This document shows, piece after piece, positions 23,671 through 30,931 of a stretch of DNA of 47,139 nt. The position numbers and the translations under genes are program-made. The DNA lies in contig NZ_JAFCME010000042.1 in the NCBI RefSeq assembly GCF_018130065.1, positions 1-47,139 on the forward strand, read 5' to 3'. Every line of letters starts with the position of its first letter. The stretch's first letter is position 1. The DNA comes from Bradyrhizobium sp. AUGA SZCCT0158 (GTDB lineage: Bacteria; Pseudomonadota; Alphaproteobacteria; Rhizobiales; Xanthobacteraceae). The notes below the pieces were generated by a model. The model saw nothing but the letters and a program-made list of their open reading frames with translations, was not told the DNA's origin and searched no databases.

Positions 23671-24009
23671 GTGGAAAACTTGAATCGGATCGGCCGTCGC
23701 ACGATCATTGCCATGGTAGTCATCTGCGGATTCGCGGCGCTATGGGGGCATGCTGAGATGAAGTTTTCGACTGAACGACCTTATGCGGATCCAGAGAAGG
23801 CCACGCGCAAGCTCCTAGAGATCGCTAATGCGACGGACGCCATCCAGGACGGCCGCATTCACATCGAAAAGATCAACGCGCCAATGCTGTACAAGGAAGG
23901 TGCCAGCCCGACCGAATACAAGGCCGGCCTTGATCTGGGGTGGCTGTTGCTGCACGAGAGCGGCACCTTCGTGAAGTTCACCCCGGCCGGGGCCGAACTG
24001 TTCGCCTGA
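23671..24009 (+). CDS. KFSTDRP-family ORFan with N-terminal membrane extension
   Basis: The protein has up to 112 residues. The core from ATG 23758 (MKFSTERPYADPEKATRKLL; DGRIHIEKINAPMLYKEGAS; GWLLLHESGTFVKFTPAGAE) is a known-to-me small Bradyrhizobium ORFan with a partner at 27524. Here an in-frame leader, NRIGRRTIIAMVVICGFAAL, adds a membrane helix; TTG near 23680 with AGGGAG upstream may be its start. Compared with 27524 it lacks four residues before GWLLL. It lies downstream of the DCWH gene in both cassettes. Confidence 0.65.
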   Translation: MENLNRIGRRTIIAMVVICGFAALWGHAEMKFSTERPYADPEKATRKLLEIANATDAIQDGRIHIEKINAPMLYKEGASPTEYKAGLDLGWLLLHESGTFVKFTPAGAELFA

Positions 24010-24228
24010 GACCGCGAAAGGCCGCCCCTTCAGTTATAGCACGCCCACAAAGGCAGAAACGATCAAGATTGCCGCTCCCACCGCTAGGATTATCACATCA
24101 ACTGTTATGCGTCGCTTGGCAGATTCGGTCATGGCTGAACCCTCCATCCACGGGAAACCGCGTTGTCTGACCTATCGCGACCGAGCACTGTGCGTCAGCT
24201 CACATACAGATCGAGAAAGTTCACCCAG
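23941..24228. repeat. Direct repeat A (partner 27716-28002)
   Basis: From TGGCTGTTGCTGCACGAG to the final CACCCAG this block matches 27716-28002. In the final 220 bases I count about four substitutions and one single-base gap. It covers the 3' end of the KFSTDRP gene and the whole 32-residue minus-strand membrane gene. Upstream, the cassette genes are homologous but clearly more diverged. Confidence 0.85.
24034..24132 (-). CDS. 32-residue membrane protein, cassette copy A
   Basis: MTESAKRRITVDVIILAVGA continues AILIVSAFVGVL: a basic N-terminus and one membrane helix. GGAGGG lies 7 bases before ATG 24132. An almost identical copy is at 27808-27906 (one Ile-to-Val change). It converges with the KFSTDRP gene in both cassettes. 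Confidence 0.75.
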   Translation of the reverse strand: MTESAKRRITVDVIILAVGAAILIVSAFVGVL

Positions 24229-24533
24229 TGACTGACGGTGGTTGGCAACGCAAGTTCGATGAACCGATCGAGACGCCAGACGGCAACCAGCTTCACACGC
24301 TGCGCGAGGCGATCGTCTATCTCGCCGAAACCGTCCCGAAATCAGAACGCGATATGCCCGCGGTGACGACTGCCGCTGAGATGCTGACCAACGCCGCGGA
24401 GCGCGGCGCTGCCTGGATTTTTTTGGCGCGTATGGCGACGCTGAAGGCAATCCACCGCCACGAGGTGCGGCAGTTCAATCCCAACGCCAAAGAGCATCAT
24501 TGGGGAAGGCGCAGGCTGAAACGAGACAAATGA
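24228..24533 (+). CDS. Hypothetical protein
   Basis: The protein has 101 residues from GTG 24228. GNQLHTLREAIVYLAETVPK and AAEMLTNAAERGAAWIFLAR are helical; the C-terminus RRRLKRDK is basic. By recollection a common Bradyrhizobium ORFan. The GTG is the last base of repeat A plus new sequence, so its promoter region lies within the repeat. Confidence 0.7.
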   Translation: MTDGGWQRKFDEPIETPDGNQLHTLREAIVYLAETVPKSERDMPAVTTAAEMLTNAAERGAAWIFLARMATLKAIHRHEVRQFNPNAKEHHWGRRRLKRDK

Positions 24534-24587
24534 AAAGCGAATAACTCCCATGGCTACCTCCGCGGGCGCCGTGCTAGATTGCTCGCC

Positions 24588-25620
24588 ATGAACCGTGACC
24601 CTCTAAGGCTCGATGCCATTTACCACTCCCATCCGGTGCCTCGCAACCAAGCGAGCCTGTCGCTGATGGGGTTCGTTTTCGACAAAGTCTACTTTCCAGG
24701 CGCATCGCTACCCGCTGAAGGCTTCGACCAGAAGGCCGTCGATAGGGAAATCGAGCGGCTAAAAGAATGGGAGAAGGATTACGACACGGCGCAATTGATC
24801 GGAATTCTGAGGTTTCTAAGACACGTCCCCGATCTGAAAGGCTTCTGCGAATTCGAGCAGGACGGCTCGAAAATTTTCGGAGACAAGCGATATCCCCAGC
24901 AGACCATAGCAGCAATCCATGACGGCATCTGCGGCCACCCCCTCCAGGATTCACTCCAAGTATTGATGCCGCTCACAGCAAAGGATTGCCCGGGAGCGAC
25001 GTCAGCATCGCTTATCGCGGAACTTTCCATCAGTTCGCTAACGCCATTTTCGAGTCTTCCCGTACCGGAATTCCTTTAGTGAACGATGCGCCTGATCTGC
25101 CTGTTTTCTCTGATACCGCTTCGCCCATCAATGACGCTGAAGCGTTGGTCGGCATGTTGTCGATTTTATCAATCAGGCTACTCCTACCGGAAATTCCCGT
25201 GTTAACGCCGCAGGATCTCATGGAGTTTCGGGCCGAGAGCGCGGCTGAGCTTAGATCGTTTCGAGGTTCAATGCTGGGTTACGCCAAAGACTTGAACAGC
25301 GGCCTCATGCAGCAACGCGACGCCGGAAACATCCAAAAACACGCCGAGTTTTTTGTGAGAACAGAGATCGCGCCCGCCTCGACGAACTTCGGGTGGTGAT
25401 GGAAAAGCGCAACTCCGGTTGGTTTAGGCGGTCAGCTATGAAGATCGTTCCAGGCGTCGCCGCCGGGTATATGACAGGCGGTCTTTGGTCGGCCGTGGCC
25501 GCTTTAATTACAGGAGGGGCTACCCACATCCCAACAGAGATGAAGTCCGGAACCAGTGCAGCAAAGCAAGCCAAGGCCAACGGGTTGTATTACCTGCTCA
25601 AAGTCGAACGGTCGGGATAA
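24588..25620 (+). pseudogene. 344-residue ORFan split over three frames
   Basis: Frame one from ATG 24588 reads ASLSLMGFVFDKVYFPGASL to LQVLMPLTAK. Frame two from about 24980 reads KGLPGSDVSIAYRGTFHQFA to QKHAEFFVR. Frame three from about 25352 reads NRDRARLDELRVVMEKRNSG to the end at 25620 with a hydrophobic segment (IVPGVAAGYMTGG). Restoring one A at GCAAAGG (24981) and one A at GAGAACAG (25352) gives a single 344-residue protein. Both lesions are one-base losses in A-runs. It is not recognised; it may be a host or phage-defence type protein but nothing proves it. Confidence 0.6.
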
Positions 25621-25855
25621 CGAGGTGTGGGGGCGCAGCCCAAAGTGCTAGCGCCCGTCGACCAACGAATGAAATTACCCGCCCCATGGGGAGGAGCATA
25701 AACCGTTGCGCGGAGGCGCGACCAGCCTCGCGCCGGCAGGATCAAAAAGTGCTCATACCCACGTTGAGGTACCACCATTGCGGCGAACACAGCGGACCGA
25801 ACATACAGACTCTTCCGATAAGCTCCTTGCGACTGCCCACTGGAAGGGGAAATAA

Positions 25856-25981
25856 ATGGATCTGCTGTCGTCGATCAAGTTGCCGTACTGGCTAATGATC
25901 GCGGGGGCTCTTTTAGTGGCGATAGGATTCCTTGGTCTTGCATTTACCCGGAACAAGCAAGCCGCGATTAATCCTGATTGA
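25856..25981 (+). CDS. 41-residue single-pass membrane protein (paralogue of 6356)
   Basis: MDLLSSIKLPYWLMIAGALL continues VAIGFLGLAFTRNKQAAINP. AAGGGG precedes ATG 25856. Paralogue of the gene at 6356, with the same leader and helix. It ends at NPD, which I take as the native end. The next gene starts 17 bases on. Confidence 0.75.
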   Translation: MDLLSSIKLPYWLMIAGALLVAIGFLGLAFTRNKQAAINPD

Positions 25982-25998
25982 GAAGTGAAGGCGAAGAA

Positions 25999-26601
25999 AT
26001 GAGTCCCCTTGTTTGCTGCGAGCGGAAAAAGTGGAGAATTGCGGTTTGCGGGCTTGTAGCGGGACTACTCGCACTGAGCGTGTCGGTCGCCGCCGCCGCC
26101 GAGATAAAGCCCCTTAATCTCAACGACGATCATGTAGAAATTTCCATCTCCGGCAATATTGCGCCGGGTGATGCTGACTTATTGAGAACGCGCATCAAGG
26201 CGGCTACTGATGCGGGTAAACTGGTGACCTCGGTGCGATTGAACTCGGAGGGAGGTAACTTACTAGAAGGTGTCCGGTTGGCAGACGTGGTCAGGTCTGC
26301 AAAAGTGTCCACGAACGTAGGGCAAAACGCAACCTGCGCATCGGCTTGCTTTCTCATCTTCGCGGCAGGGGAAACAAAGTATGCATATGTTCGCGCCCGC
26401 ATTGGAGTGCATGCCGCGTCAGAGAATGGTACCGAGTCTCGCAAAACAACTATGGCGATGGCCCATATTGCAGAAGAATTGACTGTCCCCTCGTCGATCA
26501 TTCGCCGCATGGTAAACACGCCGCCCGGCGATGTGACCTGGCTTAGCCTTAATGATCTTCGATTGATGGGAGCGGATATCAATCACTACAAGGAACGGTG
26601 A
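25999..26601 (+). CDS. Exported ClpP/crotonase-fold protein (COG3904-like)
   Basis: The protein has 200 residues from ATG 25999. A signal peptide (VCGLVAGLLALSVSVAAAAE) is followed by a ClpP-like fold: ISISGNIAPGDADLLRTRIK, SVRLNSEGGNLLEGVRLADV and NATCASACFLIFAAG, where Ser in CASACF sits at the usual nucleophile-loop position, then GVHAAS with the possible His. Members of this family are predicted periplasmic proteins with protease-like folds, activity unproven. The segment SEGGNLLEG matches the glycine-rich substrate loop. Confidence 0.8.
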   Translation: MSPLVCCERKKWRIAVCGLVAGLLALSVSVAAAAEIKPLNLNDDHVEISISGNIAPGDADLLRTRIKAATDAGKLVTSVRLNSEGGNLLEGVRLADVVRSAKVSTNVGQNATCASACFLIFAAGETKYAYVRARIGVHAASENGTESRKTTMAMAHIAEELTVPSSIIRRMVNTPPGDVTWLSLNDLRLMGADINHYKER

Positions 26602-26677
26602 AACCGCCACTTCTGCGCCCCGGCCCTTGCGTGCCCGCTCTGGTTGCGAAAGGATGTCCCGCTTAGGGAGGGTATTA

Positions 26678-26989
26678 TTGAGCGAAGAGGCCGCGCTTGC
26701 ACTCAAAATAGCCCGCGCCGATGCGGTTAGCGATTACTGCGGGGTTGAACAGGGTCTGTCCGCCCTGATGGCGAAATTACTGAATATCTCCTACGACGAC
26801 GCGGGCGAGCCTGAAGGGCTGGGAAATGGCCAGTTCAAAGCCCGAGTTTCAACCAAAGCAGCGAAAGACCGGCACCTGGACTGTTGTCGTGGTGACCGGA
26901 AATGGACCCGATTCCCACGTTGGGGACTTTGCTACAAAGAAGGAGGCCGCCGACTGGATCGCGGCCAATTCGGAAGACTGGCCAGCTAG
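26678..26989 (+). CDS. Truncated hypothetical protein
   Basis: TTG 26678 follows GAGGG by 7 bases. MSEEAALALKIARADAVSDY then GVEQGLSALMAKLLNI resembles the first third of a common helical Bradyrhizobium protein of about 140 residues. From residue 50 the text is out-of-frame reading of the next gene. It is probably a C-terminally truncated remnant joined to new sequence. Confidence 0.45.
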   Translation: MSEEAALALKIARADAVSDYCGVEQGLSALMAKLLNISYDDAGEPEGLGNGQFKARVSTKAAKDRHLDCCRGDRKWTRFPRWGLCYKEGGRRLDRGQFGRLAS

Positions 26990-26999
26990 ATCGAAATAA
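26826..26999 (+). CDS. 57-residue DUF2188-like protein
   Basis: MASSKPEFQPKQRKTGTWTV then VVVTGNGPDSHVGDF and ATKKEAADWIAANSEDW. The pattern of a short beta hairpin, then F-x-T-K-x-E-A-x-x-W-I, resembles DUF2188-type peptides. ATG 26826 has AAGGGCTGGG upstream. It overlaps the preceding frame, supporting that the latter is a remnant. Confidence 0.65.
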   Translation: MASSKPEFQPKQRKTGTWTVVVVTGNGPDSHVGDFATKKEAADWIAANSEDWPARSK

Positions 27000-27097
27000 C
27001 CCCGCTTACCAGCCACGACGCCCTGTAGCTTCGCGCCGCCCCGATCCCCAAGGGGTTGATAATTTGCCCTAGGTGCAGAGCCGCGCTTCAACAGCGC

Positions 27098-27527
27098 ATG
27101 CCTGAACTCACCCGACGCCCTCACCCCGAACGCACGGACTGTTGGCACGTCTTTTATGGTGACGTCCAGGTCGGCACGATCGCGGTCCAATCAGGCTTGC
27201 CCGTCAAAGCTAAGCAATGGCGATGGGACGTCGGTTTCTACCCAGCATCACACCGCGGGCATAACCGCTCCGGCTATGCGGTAAGCTTCGAAGAGGCGCG
27301 GGCCGGCATCGAAACTGCGAGGAAGAACTACCTGTACTGAAGCCGACTTCGTCGAGTATCGGCGCCAGCGCGCCTGGACGGCTTGGAAATACGCGATGCA
27401 TGCCGCTGGCGTCCCGCTACCGACGCAATCAACCGGTGGACAGGCATGCTGTTTCTGTGGCGCCACGATCGATACGCTAACCGACCGTCACGTTCACGAA
27501 GCACATATGGATTCGAAGCTCGCATGA
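27098..27527 (+). pseudogene. DCWH-family ORFan, copy 3, frameshifted
   Basis: ATG 27098 opens MPELTRRPHPERTDCWHVFY and runs to NYLY, stop at 27338-27340. The alternative frame continues TEADFVEYRRQRAWTAWKYA, then QACCFCGATIDTLTDRHVHE and AHMDSKLA to TGA 27525-27527. Compared with copy 2 (DYLPKCTEADF) about five bases are missing near 27335. The stop overlaps the start of the next gene (ATGA). Confidence 0.7.
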
Positions 27528-27784
27528 AGTTCAGCACCGATCGACCGTTCGCGGCTCCCGAGAAGGCCACACGCAAGCGGCTTGAAACTGCCAACACCAT
27601 CGAGGCAATCCAGGACGGCCGCATCCACATCGAGAAGATCAACGGGCCGATGCTGTACCATGAGCGTGCCACCCCCGAATACAAAGCCGGGCTTGATCTG
27701 GCGATATCACGCGGTTGGCTGTTGCTGCACGAGTCCGGAACCTTCGTGAAGTTCACCCCGGCCGCGGCCGAACTGTTCGCCTGA
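27524..27784 (+). CDS. KFSTDRP-family ORFan, cassette copy B
   Basis: The protein has 86 residues: MKFSTDRPFAAPEKATRKRL, QDGRIHIEKINGPMLYHERA and AISRGWLLLHESGTFVKFTP. It starts inside the stop of the DCWH gene, so translation of the two was coupled. It lacks the membrane leader of the copy at 23671 and keeps four residues that copy lost. I recall this as a frequent small Bradyrhizobium protein. Confidence 0.75.
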   Translation: MKFSTDRPFAAPEKATRKRLETANTIEAIQDGRIHIEKINGPMLYHERATPEYKAGLDLAISRGWLLLHESGTFVKFTPAAAELFA

Positions 27785-28002
27785 GAACGCGAAAGCCGCC
27801 CCTTCAGTTACAGCACGCCCACAAAGGCAGAAACGATCAAGATTGCCGCTCCCACCGCTAGGATTATCACATCAACTGTTACGCGTCGCTTGGCAGATTC
27901 GGTCATGGCTGAACCCTCCATCCACGGGAAACCGCGTTGTCTGACCTATCGCGACCGAGCACTGTGCGTCAGCTCACATACATATCGAGAAAGTTCACCC
28001 AG
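27716..28002. repeat. Direct repeat B (partner 23941-24228)
   Basis: Near-identical to repeat A, same orientation, about 3.8 kb downstream. After the final CACCCAG the sequences diverge at once, and at 28012 a further short echo of the KFSTDRP gene end (AACTGTTCGCCTGA) appears. Confidence 0.85.
27808..27906 (-). CDS. 32-residue membrane protein, cassette copy B
   Basis: Same product as 24034-24132 apart from one Ile-to-Val change. GGAGGG lies 7 bases before ATG 27906. Confidence 0.75.
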   Translation of the reverse strand: MTESAKRRVTVDVIILAVGAAILIVSAFVGVL

Positions 28003-28225
28003 GCGGGCGCCTAACTGTTCGCCTGATGGCTCGGTGCAAGGGGACGGGTGGTGTCGGGGGTGGTCCCTGTCCTCGGAGTGCGTTTCGACGTGCGAACGCC
28101 TGTGCCGGTTCTCGGATGCGGGAACTCAGTGGAACCCAGTGTTCAATTTTATACACCTCGGGGGCGGAACGATTTTCCGGCTTCGACGTGATCTATTCGG
28201 GTAGGGCAAACGGCGAGGACGTGCA

Positions 28226-28357
28226 ATGCCCAGCAGACCGGTCAAGCTCCCTTCCAAGGGCATCATGAGCAGTATGCGTCTCGGCATTACAGTGACGGGC
28301 TTATACAGCGTGGTCGCAATGGGGCTGATGATTGTCTTCTTGCGCGGGCCGCCCTAG
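28226..28357 (+). CDS. 43-residue single-pass membrane protein
   Basis: MPSRPVKLPSKGIMSSMRLG continues ITVTGLYSVVAMGLMIVFLR: a basic N-terminus then one membrane helix. CGAGGACG lies upstream of ATG 28226. Unknown family. Confidence 0.6.
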   Translation: MPSRPVKLPSKGIMSSMRLGITVTGLYSVVAMGLMIVFLRGPP

Positions 28358-28408
28358 GTGTCGAAAATTGGGATGTTGGAATTTTTGCGCAGGCGTGGAG
28401 ATACCGCT

Positions 28409-28576
28409 ATGCAAAACTCCATTGATATTGATTCCCTGCATAGCCGCGAGATCGTTCGAGAAATTGGCGAGAGACTGAGGGCTTCATTCACAGTGGAGCG
28501 AGAGTTGCCCGCGCACTTCAAAACGCTAATCGAACGACTCCGCCAATCAGACGACCGCTCGCAAGCCAGAGGTTAA
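28409..28576 (+). CDS. 55-residue hypothetical protein
   Basis: MQNSIDIDSLHSREIVREIG followed by ERLRASFTVERELPAHFKTL. GGAG lies about 8 bases before ATG 28409. By recollection a common Bradyrhizobium ORFan. It is helical and soluble. A longer in-frame GTG start at 28358 lacks support. Confidence 0.7.
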   Translation: MQNSIDIDSLHSREIVREIGERLRASFTVERELPAHFKTLIERLRQSDDRSQARG

Positions 28577-28989
28577 GCCGCGTCGCGTTTCGCGGCAGCA
28601 CTCTCACGTTTCCAAGCTCAGCGGCGCAAGCCGCTGTGATTTTAAACTTGGCCACGGTGTTGTGCCGCGTTTAGGGGCGGCTGTGGGCGTCGTTTGCGCG
28701 ATTTTGGGGGTATCGACGCGTTCGATCCCGGCAATCGCGCTCCCTGCCGCCGTGCCGGGGTCTGGAACGTCAGCGCTGATTAACGTTCAGGCCGCGCAAC
28801 GTCTACTGAATGGGCCACACTCGGTGTGTAATATCTTTCCCGAGGGTGTGAACCTGAAAAGCATCCCTGTCGAAAGGCGAGCAGCATACGGATGGCTTGC
28901 ATGAATTGCTGACGGAAGCGCCGTTCGAACCGTTCCGGAGTTCGCCATAGACCGCAGTTTTCCTGATAAGGCTCTACGTCCATACTTCG
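28577..28989. other. Region without a convincing gene
   Basis: A plus-strand frame 28662-28904 has a signal-like start (VVCAILGVSTRSIPAIALPA) and SALINVQAAQRLLNGPHSVC, but no ribosome binding site and an abrupt end. It may be an exported ORFan remnant. It runs into transposase debris. Confidence 0.3.
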
Positions 28990-29282
28990 AGCCCGAGGTC
29001 TGCTTTCGATCCAGACGCGGACGTCGTTTTCCTGCCAGCAAGCTCGACTGCGATGTGTGTCTACTCAGACCGCAGTTCTGCCCGAAAGACTTTGCGCGCA
29101 AGAACCCACGCGACATCCACGAAACGCCCGAGATGTTGCTCGTTCGCTTGCGGACGCTCAAGCCTTCGAGCAGTCACGCCGCGAGCTCGCAAGAGGATCG
29201 AGATGAGGTTCGCGCACCTGAGGCGCATCCTGAAGCTCGGTCGGCTTCGTTTTTTGCAACCCCACTCTCTCGAGCCTGCTTG
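28990..29282 (+). pseudogene. IS1182-type transposase C-terminal remnant
   Basis: Three frames together read ASKLDCDVCLLRPQFCPKDF, ARKNPRDIHE, then DVARSLADAQAFEQSRREL, then ARKRIEMRFAHLRRILKLGR. The order CxxC...C-zinc-like box, RDIxExxRDxAR, and RKxxExxFAHLKRILxLxRLR is the C-terminus of IS1182/IS5-like transposases. At least two frameshifts are present and the final helix is missing. No terminal repeat was identified beside it. Confidence 0.65.
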
Positions 29283-29505
29283 AGCCAACTCACGAGCACG
29301 TCGCCTTGCTGCGCGAGCTGGTAGACGGCAAGCGACTTCGGAGTGAACCTAGGCCGGGTTCCCGCTGGGAAAACGTTGCAAGCGCGTGGAGGGCGGGCGC
29401 GCGACGGGAAACCAACCCAATTAGTTTATTCGCGGGAAGTCAGATCTCTTAAGATCGCTCGTTATCAAGGGGCCGACAGCGTCTGCCTCGGCTAGCGAAA
29501 CTAAG

Positions 29506-29533
29506 AAGCAACCCCGTGCGGCTGCTTTTCCGT
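29506..29533 (+). terminator. Possible intrinsic terminator
   Basis: AAGCAACC (29506-29513) pairs with GGCTGCTT (29520-29527) with one mismatch, then TTCC. No gene is seen just upstream. Confidence 0.4.
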
Positions 29534-29638
29534 CCACCCTTCAGCTATTGCACGCTGAATGCTGCCGTTCGTTAAGCGTTACGCGGCGTGATTCCCTGAC
29601 CCATCCCTGGCTTACACCAATCGGCCAACCCCAGGTCG

Positions 29639-29663
29639 GGAACAAGTGGCAATATGGCGCGTT
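29639..29663 (+). promoter_or_regulatory. EcfG-type promoter
   Basis: GGAAC (29639-29643), 16 bases, CGTT (29660-29663): exact consensus. It lies 31 bases before the ATG of the 27-residue membrane peptide. Confidence 0.65.
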
Positions 29664-29694
29664 CGAACGTCGTGGGCATAACGAGGAGAAGTAC

Positions 29695-29778
29695 ATGCCA
29701 GTACTTATTCTTTGGGCCGTTCCTGCTGTCGTTGTTTTAGCTGGCGCGAGCTACTTCCTGCTTCGAGCTGTCCACTAG
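29695..29778 (+). CDS. 27-residue membrane peptide
   Basis: MPVLILWAVPAVVVLAGASY continues FLLRAVH, a single hydrophobic helix. GAGGAGAAG lies 5 bases before ATG 29695. By recollection widespread in Bradyrhizobium. It is behind an exact EcfG-type promoter and 33 bases before the next gene, so the two may be co-transcribed. Confidence 0.7.
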   Translation: MPVLILWAVPAVVVLAGASYFLLRAVH

Positions 29779-29811
29779 CACCTTATTTTTAGACACCCCC
29801 TGGAGGAAACC

Positions 29812-30039
29812 ATGCAGAAGCTTTTGCTTTCGACCGCTGTCGTCGCCTTTACCGTCACTTCGGCGTTCGCGCAAACCACCGAATTCTACGTGGTCAGGGA
29901 CGCCACGACGAAGAAGTGCACCATTGTCGACAAGAAGCCGACCACGACCACCACGACGATTGTCGATAACGGCACGTTCAAGACTCGAACCGAAGCTGAG
30001 ACCGGTATGAAGTCCATTAAGGTTTGCTCCGAAAACTGA
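29812..30039 (+). CDS. Small secreted protein
   Basis: The protein has 75 residues. A signal peptide (LLLSTAVVAFTVTSAFAQ) is followed by TTEFYVVRDATTKKCTIVDK, a Thr run and two Cys, a likely disulfide. GGAGGAAACC precedes ATG 29812. By recollection similar periplasmic ORFans are frequent in this lineage. A strong terminator follows. Confidence 0.8.
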   Translation: MQKLLLSTAVVAFTVTSAFAQTTEFYVVRDATTKKCTIVDKKPTTTTTTIVDNGTFKTRTEAETGMKSIKVCSEN

Positions 30040-30110
30040 TCGTTAAGAACGCAGACCCTCGACGGGCCACCAAGTTTCCCCACTTGCCGTCTATCGACTT
30101 CTCTGCGTAG

Positions 30111-30145
30111 CCCTGCCGAGCACCCTACTCGGCAGGGCTTTTCTT
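30111..30145 (+). terminator. Intrinsic terminator
   Basis: CCCTGCCGAG (30111-30120) and CTCGGCAGGG (30128-30137) form a perfect 10-bp stem followed by CTTTTCTT. Confidence 0.85.
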
Positions 30146-30163
30146 GGCTCGGTAAAATTCATC

Positions 30164-30188
30164 GGAACACAGCACGTCTGTTCTCGTT
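30164..30188 (+). promoter_or_regulatory. EcfG-type promoter
   Basis: GGAAC (30164-30168), 16 bases, CGTT (30185-30188): exact consensus, 30 bases before ATG 30219. Confidence 0.65.
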
Positions 30189-30218
30189 TTGGTTAGAATT
30201 TCGCAAAGAGGCGCGTCA

Positions 30219-30422
30219 ATGAAACGTAACCTGTCAGCTGTCGCAATATTGCTTCTCCTGGCAACAGGTGCTCGCGCAGATGAAGCGACCACGTCGAGCG
30301 ACAAAGTGAACAACCCGGAAGACTGCTCGAAGCCAGTGTGGCCGAATTTCACGCCGTTATGTCTCCGCAATGCCGGGCAGCAGGCGACGAACGTTCGTCT
30401 AGTTTCCACGGACCGCCGCTAA
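30219..30422 (+). CDS. Small secreted protein
   Basis: The protein has 67 residues. A signal peptide (AVAILLLLATGARADE) precedes NPEDCSKPVWPNFTPLCLRN with two Cys. GAGG lies about 8 bases before ATG 30219. It is presumably periplasmic, unknown function. Its position behind an EcfG-type promoter suggests stress induction. Confidence 0.75.
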   Translation: MKRNLSAVAILLLLATGARADEATTSSDKVNNPEDCSKPVWPNFTPLCLRNAGQQATNVRLVSTDRR

Positions 30423-30427
30423 CGCCG

Positions 30428-30452
30428 GGAACGATTGGCAATCGATCTTGTT
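30428..30452 (+). promoter_or_regulatory. Near-consensus EcfG-type promoter
   Basis: GGAAC (30428-30432), 16 bases, TGTT (30449-30452), one mismatch. It lies 34 bases before the DUF1236 gene. Confidence 0.45.
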
Positions 30453-30486
30453 GGCTTCCCACAATGCAACATTGGAGAATGATGTT

Positions 30487-30888
30487 ATGAAGAAAGTAAT
30501 ATTGGGAGGCTTGCTGATTGCCCTCGTGGGTTCAACGAGCGCGCTTGCACAAGGCGGTGCCGCGACCGGTGCAGCAACGGGCGCTGTCGGCGGCGCTATC
30601 GTGGGCGGACCGGCCGGCGCTGCAGTTGGCGCAACCGTTGGAGCAGTCGCTGGCGGCATTTCGGACGAGACCCGTCCGCGCTTCCGCACCTATGTGTCAG
30701 GCCAAAAGCACAGCTCGTACCGCTATGATCGCGAAGTCCGAGTTGGCGCTGATCTGCCCTCGAGCGGCGTGACGTATTACGAAGTTCCGCGCGAGTACGG
30801 TGTCACTAAGTATCGCTACACCGTCGTCAATGATCGGACCGTCTTGGTCGATCCAGGTACCCATCGGATCATCGAAGTCATCGATTGA
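30487..30888 (+). CDS. DUF1236 secreted protein with glycine zipper
   Basis: The protein has 133 residues from ATG 30487 (GGAGAATG upstream). A signal peptide (GGLLIALVGSTSALAQ) is followed by a glycine-zipper segment (GAATGAVGGAIVGGPAGAAV), which tends to insert in membranes, then the DUF1236 domain: SGVTYYEVPREYGVTKYRYT and LVDPGTHRIIEVID. DUF1236 proteins are exported and abundant in rhizobia; their role is unknown. A strong terminator follows. Confidence 0.9.
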   Translation: MKKVILGGLLIALVGSTSALAQGGAATGAATGAVGGAIVGGPAGAAVGATVGAVAGGISDETRPRFRTYVSGQKHSSYRYDREVRVGADLPSSGVTYYEVPREYGVTKYRYTVVNDRTVLVDPGTHRIIEVID

Positions 30889-30894
30889 TATAGG

Positions 30895-30923
30895 CGGCCC
30901 GCTTCGGCGGGCCGTACTTTTTT
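30895..30923 (+). terminator. Strong intrinsic terminator
   Basis: CGGCCCGC (30895-30902), TTCG loop, GCGGGCCG (30907-30914), then TACTTTTTT. It ends the DUF1236 transcript. Confidence 0.85.
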
Positions 30924-30931
30924 CGTCCCTA

